Below, piece after piece: positions 43,878-52,053 of a stretch of DNA of 64,000 nucleotides. Under the pieces are notes generated by a model, which was not told the origin of the DNA, did not search any database, and saw nothing but the letters and a program-made list of their open reading frames with translations. The first letter of the stretch is position 1; every line of letters begins with the position of its first letter. Location: the NCBI RefSeq assembly GCF_900110165.1, contig NZ_FOCQ01000014.1:1-64000 (forward strand), read 5' to 3'. Position numbers and translations under genes: made by a program. Source of the stretch: Lihuaxuella thermophila. GTDB lineage: Bacteria > Bacillota > Bacilli > Thermoactinomycetales > Thermoactinomycetaceae.

Positions 43878-44431
43878 TTTTCTTGTGGATCGGGATGATC
43901 GGGCAGCGCTTGGCCGAGTTGCGGTTGGCTGACAAAAATGCCCGTTGGATGAGGCAAAAGGGCGGGTATGAATCGGGGCACGAACATTATCGATATATCG
44001 TCGGTCTCCACGTGTTGTTTTTTGCCGGGATTTTGACAGAAGTTGTCTGGTTGGGTGCAGCCCCGCCGGCAGTATGGCCGGTTCTTCTCCTTTTATTCCT
44101 GATGGTGCAGGGGGTCAGAGTCTGGTGCATTCGCTCCCTGGGGCGATACTGGAATACGAGAATCTGGATCGTTCCCGGTCATGCCCCGCAGGTGCGCGGT
44201 CCTTATCGATATTTGCGCCACCCCAATTATGCCGTCGTCCTGGCGGAATTTATTCTCTTTCCGTCGCTGTTTGGCGCGTACGGGACGGCGGTTGTCGGCA
44301 CGTTCCTCAACTGGCTCCTCCTGGTTTTTGTACGTATTCCCGCAGAAGAAAAAGCTTTATCGGAAGCGACTCCTTATGAGATTCAGATGGGAGAGAAAAA
44401 GAGATTTTTTCCCTCATTCAGGCCGAGATAG
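43862..44431 (+). CDS. bpsB: ICMT-like methyltransferase of alkylpyrones
   Basis: A 189-residue membrane methyltransferase of the isoprenylcysteine carboxyl methyltransferase/YpbQ family. It has four helices and the C-terminal SAM-binding pattern RGPYRYLRHPNY with the RIPAEEKAL motif. In Bacillus, BpsB methylates triketide pyrones made by BpsA. ATG 43862 follows GAGGAAGGA and lies inside the end of bpsA, so the two are translated together. Confidence 0.9.
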   Translation: MSGWMIFLWIGMIGQRLAELRLADKNARWMRQKGGYESGHEHYRYIVGLHVLFFAGILTEVVWLGAAPPAVWPVLLLLFLMVQGVRVWCIRSLGRYWNTRIWIVPGHAPQVRGPYRYLRHPNYAVVLAEFILFPSLFGAYGTAVVGTFLNWLLLVFVRIPAEEKALSEATPYEIQMGEKKRFFPSFRPR

Positions 44432-44495
44432 AAACATGACCGCAGGCGAATCATTTCTTCGATCAAACAAAAACTTCCCATATCTTGTCCAACAG

Positions 44496-44533
44496 AGAAA
44501 AAACGGCCGTCCAACCTATGGTTGGACGGCCGG
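44496..44533 (-). terminator. Terminator of the AGCS symporter gene
   Basis: Read on the minus strand, GGCCGTCCAACC / GGTTGGACGGCC arms around ATA are followed by GTTTTTTC. It lies between two convergent genes and favours minus-strand termination. Confidence 0.85.
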
Positions 44534-44549
44534 GTGGTATAGCGTTTTA

Positions 44550-45977
44550 TTAACTTGCTTTTTGTTTGTTCTTGGTGTCTTCACTTTCTTCCCAGCACTC
44601 CACATTTTTTAAGCCCGGGATCCGGCTCGTATAGAAGACGGGATTTTTGCCTTCTTTTCGCTGTTTTTCATAATCGTTCAGAGCGGCAAAGGCGATTTTG
44701 CCGAGCAGTGCAATGGCAATCAGGTTGGTGATGGCCATCAGGCCCATGAAGAGGTCAGCCATATCCCAGACGATTTGCACCTGGGTGACAGATCCCCAGA
44801 TCAGCATGCCAAGAACGGCGACACGGTAGATGAAGAGCCATGTCTTGCTGCTTTTAATGAACTCGATATTGGTTTCACCGTAGTAATAGTTCCCGATCAA
44901 CGTAGTGAAGGCAAACAGGAAGATCGAAATGGTCAGGAAATGCTGAGCCCATACACCCAGCTCAAGGTCGAGCGCTTTTTGGGCGATTTCAATGCCGGCG
45001 AGCCCTTCTATGGTATGCGCACCGGAAATCAGAACGAAAAAGGCAGTAGAAGAACAGATGAGCAGTGTATCTACAAATACACCCAGCGATTGAATCAGGC
45101 CTTGTTTCACCGGATGGCTCACATCTGCGGTGGCAGCGGCGTTGGGGGCGCTCCCCATTCCGGCTTCGTTGGAGAAAAGACCCCGTTTGATTCCTTGCAT
45201 CATTGCGGCTCCCAGCCCGCCGCCCACTGCTTCTTGCCAACCGAACGCGCTGGTGAAAATCTCTTTTATCACTCCGGGAACCACGCTGATATTCGTCAAG
45301 ATCACATATAAGGCCAGCAGGATATATCCGCCTGCCATGATTGGTACAATAATCTCGGAAACTTTAGCGATTCGTTTAACTCCGCCGAAGATAATAATGC
45401 CAAGGGCAACGGTGATTATGAGACCGAGAGTCATCCGATCCATTCCGTAGGCGGATTTAAAGGCAACCGTGATCGTATTCGCTTGGACGGAGTTAAAGAC
45501 AAGACCGAAACACAGCGTGATCAGAATCGAAAAGAGAATGCCCATCCAGCGCTGGCCAAGCGCTTTTTCCATATAGTAGGCGGGGCCGCCTCTGAACGTA
45601 CTGCCGTCTTTTACTTTATAGATCTGGGCCAGAGTGGCTTCAACAAAAGCCGATGCGCTGCCGATCAGGGCGATCAGCCACATCCAGAAGACAGCACCTG
45701 GTCCGCCGAGTGAAATAGCCATCGCTACGCCGGCAATGTTCCCCATCCCCACCCGGGATGCGGTGCTGATGCAAAAAGCTTGAAATGAAGAGATTCCTTT
45801 AGAACCGGCAGCGGCTCCTTCTCCCAATAATCGAATCATCTCACCGATTGATCTGAACTGGACCAGCTTCATGCGAAAAGTAAAATAAAGTCCCAAACCA
45901 ATCAGCATGGCGATGAGAATATAAGACCACAGCACATCATTGATTTCTGTCACATATTTTCCTAAAATTTCAACCAT
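44550..45977 (-). CDS. AGCS sodium:alanine/glycine symporter
   Basis: A 475-residue transporter with about eleven helices. Family motifs are SSFQAFCISTASRVGMGNIA (AGCS N1 region, usually GTGNI; here GMGNI), GGPGAVFWMW and RGLFSNEAGMGSAPNAAA. It imports alanine or a related small neutral amino acid with sodium. I selected ATG 45977, which has GAGGTGAC upstream, over the in-frame ATG 45998. Confidence 0.95.
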   Translation of the reverse strand: MVEILGKYVTEINDVLWSYILIAMLIGLGLYFTFRMKLVQFRSIGEMIRLLGEGAAAGSKGISSFQAFCISTASRVGMGNIAGVAMAISLGGPGAVFWMWLIALIGSASAFVEATLAQIYKVKDGSTFRGGPAYYMEKALGQRWMGILFSILITLCFGLVFNSVQANTITVAFKSAYGMDRMTLGLIITVALGIIIFGGVKRIAKVSEIIVPIMAGGYILLALYVILTNISVVPGVIKEIFTSAFGWQEAVGGGLGAAMMQGIKRGLFSNEAGMGSAPNAAATADVSHPVKQGLIQSLGVFVDTLLICSSTAFFVLISGAHTIEGLAGIEIAQKALDLELGVWAQHFLTISIFLFAFTTLIGNYYYGETNIEFIKSSKTWLFIYRVAVLGMLIWGSVTQVQIVWDMADLFMGLMAITNLIAIALLGKIAFAALNDYEKQRKEGKNPVFYTSRIPGLKNVECWEESEDTKNKQKAS

Positions 45978-46010
45978 GTTGTCACCTCGGTTCTGCATTT
46001 GATTGGCATG

Positions 46011-46024
46011 TTTGTTATAACAAA
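46011..46024. promoter_or_regulatory. Perfect 14-base palindrome upstream of the symporter gene
   Basis: TTTGTTATAACAAA is its own reverse complement and lies 34 bases upstream of the symporter start codon. It could be an operator; the binding protein is unknown. Confidence 0.35.
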
Positions 46025-46204
46025 ATCATTTATAGCATATAAAATTGCTGTTCGTCATCATATGAAATTTACCAGAGAACCGAATGTGACATACGATTAA
46101 ATATTCGGATGTATGAATATTTATTAGTTAAAAATCTATTCGTTTTAAAAATGACGGCCGCCTTGGGATTGCAATTTGTAAAATAATATTCAAAAAAAGA
46201 ATCA

Positions 46205-46233
46205 TTGACAGAGAAAGGCACAGTATCTATAAT
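46205..46233 (+). promoter_or_regulatory. Sigma-A promoter of the cimA T-box leader
   Basis: Consensus TTGACA (46205-46210) and TATAAT (46228-46233) are separated by exactly 17 bases. Transcription would begin near 46240, just before the T-box leader. Confidence 0.9.
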
Positions 46234-46254
46234 CGTTTTTAATTAATTGGGAAC

Positions 46255-46602
46255 ATTTATAAAGGTGACAATAAGACAGCAGAAGAAGAGAAAAGTGATG
46301 AAGAGGACGAGTAGAGGAGAGCGCTGAAGTACAGAGATCCGTCCCGCAGGCTGAGAGGACGGTCGTCATCTTTCTTTGAATATCCCCTTGGAGCTGTGTT
46401 TCCGAAAGGGCAGCAAGGGCCTGAGTAGGGAATGACGGTCGTCCCCGTTATCGGACGGAAGTCTGTCCATGACTTCTTGAGTCTGTTTTTCGTGAGGAAA
46501 ACGGAGAAGCTGAGTGGTACCGCGGGAGATCCTCGCCTCAGCAATCATACGGATCGCAAAGGAATTGCCGGTCCGTAGATTGCGAGGCGGGTTTTTTTAT
46601 TG
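46255..46602 (+). ncRNA. T-box riboswitch, probably isoleucine specific
   Basis: The leader contains the conserved T-box GAGTGGTACCGCGG (46512-46525). Its UGGU bulge would pair with the ACCA end of a tRNA having discriminator A. The Stem I specifier region reads GAATATCCCCTTGGAG (46378-46393), placing AUC (46382-46384) in the codon position. A terminator stem with GAGGCGGG and T7 follows at 46585-46598. Uncharged tRNA-Ile should stabilise the antiterminator and turn on cimA. Confidence 0.93.
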
Positions 46603-46625
46603 AAGAAAATGAGGAGGCATGATGG

Positions 46626-48209
46626 GTGATGGAAAAAGTGTATATCTATGACACGACTTTGCGTGACGGAACCCAGGGGGAAGGAATCAGTCTGTCCGTG
46701 GATGACAAGCTCAAAATTGCCCGGCTGCTCGACCGGTTCGGCATCCATTATATCGAAGGGGGATGGCCGGGCAGCAATCCCAAAGACATGGAATTCTTTC
46801 AAAAGGTGAAAAAGCTTTCCCTGAAAACCTCCAAGATCACCGCGTTCGGAAGTACAAGAAGGCCGGGGGTGCCCGCAGAGAAGGATGAGAATTTGCAGAA
46901 GATCCTGGAATCCGGGGTCGAAACGGTGGCTATTTTCGGGAAAACATGGGATTTCCAAGTGACGCATGCGCTGAACACCACATTGGACAACAACCTGGAT
47001 ATGATTGAAGATTCTGTCCGCTATCTGAAATCGCACGGACTGGAAGTGATGTTTGATGCCGAACATTTTTTCGACGGTTTTAAATCCAATCCGGAGTATG
47101 CCCTCCATGCATTAAAAAGGGCCGAACAGGCGGGAGCTGACTGGATTGTTCTCTGTGATACCAACGGGGGAACGCTTCCCGACGAGCTGGCCGCCATCGT
47201 GAAAACAGTGAAGGAAAAACTCCAAACTCCCATCGGTGTCCATTGTCATAATGATTCCGAGTGTGCAGTGGCCAATTCGCTTGCCGCGGTCAGAGCCGGG
47301 GCCACACAAGTACAGGGAACGATCAACGGATATGGGGAGCGGTGCGGCAATACCAACTTGATTTCTTTGATTCCGAATTTGCAGATTAAACAGGGATATG
47401 TTTGTGTTCCAGAAGAAAAGCTCCGCTTGCTCACCTCCTTGTCACGACAGGTCCATGAGATCGCCAATGTGAGTCCGCCAAACAACCAGCCTTTTGTCGG
47501 ATTGAGTGCCTTTGCCCACAAAGGCGGGATGCATGTCAGCGCTGTTTTAAAATCGCCGGAAACTTATGAACATTTGCCTCCCGATCAAGTGGGCAATGCC
47601 CGCAGGGTGCTCGTATCGGAATTATCCGGGCAAAGCAACTTGCTGTACAAAGCAAGGGAATTAAACATCGAGCTGGACAAGTCGAATCCTGCTTGTAAAA
47701 GCCTGATTCAAAAGATCAAGCAAATGGAGCATGAAGGGTATCAATATGAAGGGGCGGAAGCTTCTTTTGAGTTGATGCTCAGGCAAGGGCTGGGTGAAAC
47801 GGAAGAAGTATTCTCGCTGGAATCCATTCAAATCCTTGTGGAAAAAACGGCGGATGCGCCGGTCAAGATGGTGGCTGTGATCAAAATGCGTGTATATGAT
47901 GAAGTGGTTCATACCGCTGCGGAGGGGAACGGTCCTGTCCACGCTTTGGACAATGCCTTGCGCAAAGCACTCTCCTCTTTTTTCCCCGAGATTCGGAAGA
48001 TGCAACTGACCGATTATAAAGTCCGGGTTCTGAATGGTGAAGAAGCCACGGCAGCCAAAGTGAGGGTATGGATTGAGTCATCGGACGGAAAAAACCGGTG
48101 GAGCACGGTGGGGGTGTCGGCCAATATCATTGAGGCCAGCTGGCAGGCGTTAAGCGACAGCATGCGTTATTTTTTGCTCTATGGTAAAGAGCCTGTCGCC
48201 ATGAAGTGA
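46626..48209 (+). CDS. cimA: (R)-citramalate synthase
   Basis: A 527-residue DRE-TIM metallolyase-like enzyme that condenses pyruvate and acetyl-CoA to citramalate for threonine-independent isoleucine synthesis. Motifs are TTLRDGTQGEGIS, DCDTNGG-type DTNGGTLPDE, GVHCHNDSECAVANS and QGTINGYGERCGN. The C-terminal LeuA-dimer regulatory domain (from ~390) is present. The length and the VYIYDTTLRDGTQGEG N-terminus fit CimA rather than LeuA. An Ile T-box controls it. The start is GTG 46626, or the adjacent ATG 46629, after GAGGAGG. Confidence 0.94.
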   Translation: MMEKVYIYDTTLRDGTQGEGISLSVDDKLKIARLLDRFGIHYIEGGWPGSNPKDMEFFQKVKKLSLKTSKITAFGSTRRPGVPAEKDENLQKILESGVETVAIFGKTWDFQVTHALNTTLDNNLDMIEDSVRYLKSHGLEVMFDAEHFFDGFKSNPEYALHALKRAEQAGADWIVLCDTNGGTLPDELAAIVKTVKEKLQTPIGVHCHNDSECAVANSLAAVRAGATQVQGTINGYGERCGNTNLISLIPNLQIKQGYVCVPEEKLRLLTSLSRQVHEIANVSPPNNQPFVGLSAFAHKGGMHVSAVLKSPETYEHLPPDQVGNARRVLVSELSGQSNLLYKARELNIELDKSNPACKSLIQKIKQMEHEGYQYEGAEASFELMLRQGLGETEEVFSLESIQILVEKTADAPVKMVAVIKMRVYDEVVHTAAEGNGPVHALDNALRKALSSFFPEIRKMQLTDYKVRVLNGEEATAAKVRVWIESSDGKNRWSTVGVSANIIEASWQALSDSMRYFLLYGKEPVAMK

Positions 48210-48246
48210 GTAGGCAGGGGAACAGTTGGAAAAGATGAAAGATGAG

Positions 48247-48283
48247 CAAAAAGGGGATGACCTTACCGTTATCCTCTTTTTGT
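48247..48283 (+). terminator. Terminator of cimA
   Basis: AAAAAGGGGAT and ATCCTCTTTTT arms with a trailing TG form the hairpin after cimA. Confidence 0.75.
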
Positions 48284-48391
48284 GATGCCTGTTTTTGCGG
48301 GTAAAGATGAGAAATTGTAACGATTTGTTCTTTGCTTTTAACGGTTATCTTTGATATAGAAGATATGTTGAAAATGAAAGGCGGTGAAACC

Positions 48392-49210
48392 GTGGTTCGG
48401 ATTCTCAGTATTTTTCTGGCATCCATCCTTGTTGCCTTCGCCTACAATGCGTTTTTATTGCCTCACAAGGTTTTAAGCAGCGGGATTTCCGGAATCGCCA
48501 TGATGATCGGCCTGTTGACTCCCGTCAACACAGGGATCGTAAACCTTGCTTTAAATCTGCCCCTCCTGATTATCGGATTTTACAAGCTGGGAAAAAGGTT
48601 TATGTTTTATACGATTTTTTCTGTCGCCGTCACCTCGGTGGCCCTGCTCTATATACCGATCAGGCCGCTCGTAACAGATCCCATTCTCTCTTCCGTTTTC
48701 GGCGGAGTGCTCGTCGGAGTGGGAACCGGCTTCATCTTTCGTGCCGAAGGTTCCGGCGGGGGATTTGATATCATCGCGTTTTTATTGACGCGAAAAAAAG
48801 AGTTTCCGCTCGGCACTCTGATGTTCGGCCTGAACGCGGCGGTTTTGTTGTTCGCCGGATTTCTCTTTACCTGGGATGCGGCGCTTTACACCCTGCTCTC
48901 CATCTATGTGACGGGCAAGATCATCGATGCGATCCATACCATCCATGTCAAATTGACGCTGATGATTATTACCAGTAAAGGCGAAGAAGTGAAAAACCGG
49001 CTGCTCAGCAATTTGGTTCGCGGAATTACCGTTGTCGATGGTGAAGGAGCCTTTACCAAAGAGAAACGAAAAGTTTTGTTTATGATCATTTCCCGCTATG
49101 AACTAGTTACAGTCAAGCGGCTCATTAAGGAGACCGATCCCCATGCGTTTGTGAATATTATGGAAACGGTTGAAGTGATGGGGTACTTTCGCAGGAATGA
49201 TTCGAACTGA
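48392..49210 (+). CDS. YitT family (DUF161/DUF2179) membrane protein
   Basis: A 272-residue protein with five or six helices (ILSIFLASILVAFAYNAFLL; NTGIVNLALNLPLLIIGFYK; others) and a C-terminal cytoplasmic DUF2179 domain from ~215 (MIITSKGEEVKNRLLSNLVR; GEGAFTKEKRKVLFMIISRY; HAFVNIMETVEVMGYFRRND). The signature GAEGSGGGFDIIA-like FRAEGSGGGFDIIAFL is present. The family role is unclear. GTG 48392 follows GGCGGTG; upstream ATGs at 48365 and 48374 are alternatives. Confidence 0.9.
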   Translation: MVRILSIFLASILVAFAYNAFLLPHKVLSSGISGIAMMIGLLTPVNTGIVNLALNLPLLIIGFYKLGKRFMFYTIFSVAVTSVALLYIPIRPLVTDPILSSVFGGVLVGVGTGFIFRAEGSGGGFDIIAFLLTRKKEFPLGTLMFGLNAAVLLFAGFLFTWDAALYTLLSIYVTGKIIDAIHTIHVKLTLMIITSKGEEVKNRLLSNLVRGITVVDGEGAFTKEKRKVLFMIISRYELVTVKRLIKETDPHAFVNIMETVEVMGYFRRNDSN

Positions 49211-49218
49211 TCCATTCA

Positions 49219-49260
49219 ACCCGGAACTGGCTACGATTGTTCAGGTTCCGGGTCTTTTTT
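49219..49260 (+). terminator. Terminator of the YitT-family gene
   Basis: Nine-base perfect arms ACCCGGAAC / GTTCCGGGT with a CTTTTTT tail. The convergent toxin gene ends inside this hairpin. Confidence 0.88.
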
Positions 49261-49650
49261 ACCCGTATCCTTTTGTTTTGGTTGCCTCCGTTCAGGAAAA
49301 TCTCTTTTTCTCGCCCGCTGATAAACATCATTGGGGTTGTGCGGCCGGGTGGCGATCCGCAAACCGACGGCTAAAAAATAAATGGCATTCTCCCCGGGTA
49401 CATAGCGGTAGATCAGCCGCATATTGGGACGTTGCCTCTTGTGGGGCCGGGGCTGGGAAAAAAACTTTTTCTTGCGGTAGTCCTGGAGAGGAGGGTATTT
49501 GAGGATGGCTGCTTTATAGGGATTGCGGAGAACTTGTTCGATGGCTTTATCGATCTGGAGCAGGCATTCATGTAATCTCTTTTTTCCCAGTCTTTGAGCT
49601 AAAAAGGCGAGATCATCGCTAAACTGGGGATGGTAAACCTCATGAATCAT
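49231..49650 (-). CDS. RelE/ParE-like toxin with unusual C-terminal tail
   Basis: A 139-residue protein starting at ATG 49650, which overlaps the antitoxin stop (ATGA). The first ~100 residues fit the RelE/ParE fold (HPQFSDDLAFLAQRLGKKRL, IEQVLRNPYKAAILKYPPL, NMRLIYRYVPGENAIYFLAV). They probably form an mRNA interferase or related toxin that the upstream gene product neutralises. The last ~40 residues are strongly charged (RARKRDFPERRQPKQKDTGK) and end in the stem of the convergent terminator, so the normal stop may have been lost. Confidence 0.75.
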   Translation of the reverse strand: MIHEVYHPQFSDDLAFLAQRLGKKRLHECLLQIDKAIEQVLRNPYKAAILKYPPLQDYRKKKFFSQPRPHKRQRPNMRLIYRYVPGENAIYFLAVGLRIATRPHNPNDVYQRARKRDFPERRQPKQKDTGKKDPEPEQS

Positions 49651-49982
49651 GAAGGATTGCTCTTTTCCTTCATCGTTTGTCTCAGAAAGCGGATACGGGA
49701 GACATCGGCCGGTTTTTTGATCCACTCGTCAGCGGAAAGTTGAACCCGTTCTTTAAACTCTTCGACCAATTCGAGATCTTCATGCAGATTTTCCAGTTCA
49801 TCCAGGCGATGAATCAGTTTCTCATATGTTTTAATGTCCAGGATCACGGCCCGCAGTTCATTATTGTGAATCAGCCCCAACTTTTTGCAAACGGCCAACA
49901 TTTCATCAAACAGCTTCTTTTTGCTGATCTCCTTCAACTCATTGGACGAGATCAGCTCTCCCCTGTCAAATGCTTTAAACAT
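49647..49982 (-). CDS. Antitoxin partner of the RelE/ParE-like toxin
   Basis: A 111-residue protein (MFKAFDRGELISSNELKEIS ... VILDIKTYEKLIHRLDELEN) with a Phd/YefM-like dimer segment (AVILDIKTYEKL) and a charged helical C-terminus (DLELVEEFKERVQLSADEWI) that would wrap the toxin. GAGAGGAG lies eight bases upstream. The four-base overlap with the toxin gene is the common type II arrangement, likely autoregulated. Confidence 0.75.
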   Translation of the reverse strand: MFKAFDRGELISSNELKEISKKKLFDEMLAVCKKLGLIHNNELRAVILDIKTYEKLIHRLDELENLHEDLELVEEFKERVQLSADEWIKKPADVSRIRFLRQTMKEKSNPS

Positions 49983-50402
49983 CAGAGAAACTCCTCTCGG
50001 TTTTCCGGGATTTGTTCTGAATCATTCTGGTATTTCCATGAATGAGGAATCTTTGACCCCTTGGTTTACATCGATCCGGTTTGCTGAAAGGCCATTCACA
50101 TCATCGATCGCGATTGAAGAGGCATGAGCCCCTGTTTGTTCATTCATATTCAAAAAAACAGCCCCGAATGCACGAGCATTCGGGGTCTGTCGGCTGGTCC
50201 GTGAGCAGATGTGCTGTGCACCCGGAGCGAACCAGTGTGTTATTCGTTCGTATAATTTTTTTCGGCGCCTCCCAGGTCCGAACGAAGTCGGTCCGGGTTG
50301 ATATTGGCGTTGTCCAAAACGGAACGGAATGCGGACGCTACGATCCAAGAATCCCATTGCGAAGCCTTTTGGAAGGGCGGCTTCTGCCGTGTGGAGTCTC
50401 GA
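49983..50402. other. Intergenic region between the TA pair and the ThyX-like gene
   Basis: The main feature is a minus-strand terminator at 50148-50190 that probably ends the ThyX transcript. A GC-rich stem (GGACCGACTTCG...TTCGGACC, about 50266-50290) lies upstream of it, so a ~200-base 3' leader or small RNA is possible. A 41-codon minus-strand frame at 50022-50147 (HASSIAIDDVNGLSANRIDV) lacks a ribosome site and is not accepted. Confidence 0.4.
50148..50190 (-). terminator. Terminator downstream of the ThyX-like gene
   Basis: On the minus strand CCCCGAATGC / GCATTCGGGG form a perfect 10-bp stem followed by CTGTTTTTTT. Confidence 0.85.
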
Positions 50403-51887
50403 TTACAATCGCCGCTGAGCGAATTTGGCCAGTGCGGGTTGTTTCTCTTTCAGTTCCCGATGCAGCTGTTCAAATGTTTCCCGGATATCCCACTGCGCTT
50501 CCGGCGAGGTGCGCAGGTTGATGAGGTGATACAATTCCCACAGGCTGGCCGTTGCCGTCACCTGGCGGTGATGGGCATTGGTGACGCAGTAACGGGCCGC
50601 AAGCGGATTCCATGCTTCGATCTCCCGGTGAATGTGCGCTGCTTCTTCGATATAGGACTGGAAGAGTTCCGTTAATCCGGCTTCTTTCACATGGGGCGGG
50701 ATGGTGTACCCCAGGTGAATCGCAGGTGATCCGTAGCTGAAATGAGTGCGGCGGTTATGGCGGAGCAATTGATGCCAGTTGGCTTCAGAGATTTTCATTT
50801 CCATCCGGCAGGTGAGATGCTCCAGTTCACCCACGGGATTATCAAAGAAACGCAGGGAGGAAAGGGCTTCTTCCCCGATAGTTTCCAGTTCGCGCAGATC
50901 CATTTGCCGCGCTGCATGTTCCGCCTCTTCATGGGAGAGGCAGCGTTCTTTGATCAATAAGTTGACCGTAAGAGTTTCCAATGCCTCCCGGTAGCCCGGC
51001 AGATGGGTAAAGCGGGCGTGCGGACCGTTGACCGGATTTGGAGAGGGGCGGAGATGGCTCCATCTTCGCTGCAATTTTTCTCTTGTTTGCAAGAGATAAT
51101 CGTTCGGTTGTACGTATTTGAGCAAAGTGGGGATCACCTTGCCGATTTCCCGTTCCATGGCCCGGGCCAACCGGCGGCACTCTTCATGTTCGCTGGATAG
51201 GAGGCGGACCAATGTGTCACGAAGAGCGCGCCCGTTACCGGTCATGCCCAGGTTGGTGAGTGTAGCCAGGGTCAGCACGTAGCGAGCGTCCTCAAACGCG
51301 ATTTTCTCCACACGCAGCCGAAAAGACCGGTCGGATTCATGTTCATCTTTGGCCAGGGTTTGGAGCAGATATTCATGTAAACCCTTCATCAGCGCTTCGT
51401 ACACATCAAACGCCTTTTCATTCAAGGCGAGGAATTTTGCTTTGAGCTCAGGGTGGTCGTCAAGCTCTGCCGGTATGTAGATATCTCCCCGTTTCGGCCG
51501 CTGGTAACGCTGGCTGTATTCGGTGAAGCTGTTGAAGGAATTGGCCAGCTCCAGCTCCGCGGAGGCCAGGCGGCTGATCTTTTCGATCCCGATATGAGCA
51601 ACGGCATGTTCCGCCACACTGCTGTGACCGTAACCCACTACCCACTTTTCATGAAAACGGGCCGCTTTGTCCGAGTAAGCTGTTGCCATCCCCCCGCTTT
51701 GACCGGTGACTCCCAGTTCTTCATCGGCCAGCAGCTTGGCCAGATTTTCGCGAAAGCTGGCCGAACTGCGGCTCACATAAGCAAAGATAACCGCAATCAC
51801 TTCTTCAGGAAGATTGTAGATCGTGTATACATTCTGATCGAGATTGGACACATACCGTGTCAAATCCACGCTTGCCTTCGTATTCAT
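50403..51887 (-). CDS. Double-domain ThyX (FAD-dependent thymidylate synthase) homologue
   Basis: A 494-residue protein, about twice the length of a normal ThyX. The N-terminal half contains VVGYGHSSVAEHAVAHIGIE and NSFTEYSQRYQRP, matching ThyX helices and the S-rich flavin loop. The C-terminal half repeats the pattern with EANWHQLLRHNRRTHFSYGS PAIH. The canonical RHRxxSxxxxSxR motif is degenerate in both halves (EKISRLAS in the first, RHNRRTHFS in the second). Enzymatic activity as thymidylate synthase is uncertain; such tandem proteins are annotated in some Firmicutes. ATG 51887 follows GGGAGGG. Confidence 0.85.
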   Translation of the reverse strand: MNTKASVDLTRYVSNLDQNVYTIYNLPEEVIAVIFAYVSRSSASFRENLAKLLADEELGVTGQSGGMATAYSDKAARFHEKWVVGYGHSSVAEHAVAHIGIEKISRLASAELELANSFNSFTEYSQRYQRPKRGDIYIPAELDDHPELKAKFLALNEKAFDVYEALMKGLHEYLLQTLAKDEHESDRSFRLRVEKIAFEDARYVLTLATLTNLGMTGNGRALRDTLVRLLSSEHEECRRLARAMEREIGKVIPTLLKYVQPNDYLLQTREKLQRRWSHLRPSPNPVNGPHARFTHLPGYREALETLTVNLLIKERCLSHEEAEHAARQMDLRELETIGEEALSSLRFFDNPVGELEHLTCRMEMKISEANWHQLLRHNRRTHFSYGSPAIHLGYTIPPHVKEAGLTELFQSYIEEAAHIHREIEAWNPLAARYCVTNAHHRQVTATASLWELYHLINLRTSPEAQWDIRETFEQLHRELKEKQPALAKFAQRRL

Positions 51888-52025
51888 CGTTTCATCCCTC
51901 CCATCTTTTCATTTTACCAGACCGATGTGGCCGGATTGCATTTTCAAATGTTGACATTTTACCACAGGATTGAATCCTTTCGTAGATGAGAGCGGACTCC
52001 TTCTGCAAATGGACAAACCGTCCGG

Positions 52026-52033
52026 CATACACT
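52026..52033 (+). promoter_or_regulatory. Candidate sigma-E -10 box for yunB
   Basis: CATACACT matches the sigma-E -10 consensus CATACAMT, 20 bases before the yunB start codon, and yunB belongs to the sigma-E regulon in Bacillus subtilis. The -35 (TGCAAAT, ~52007-52013) is poor and the leader would be very short. Confidence 0.35.
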
Positions 52034-52053
52034 TGGGACGAGGAGGGAGCCGT

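Noticed and set aside
50022-50147. 41-codon minus-strand frame with protein-like composition
   Set aside because: It starts right after a terminator, has no ribosome site and I recognise no family; kept only as a note in the intergenic entry.
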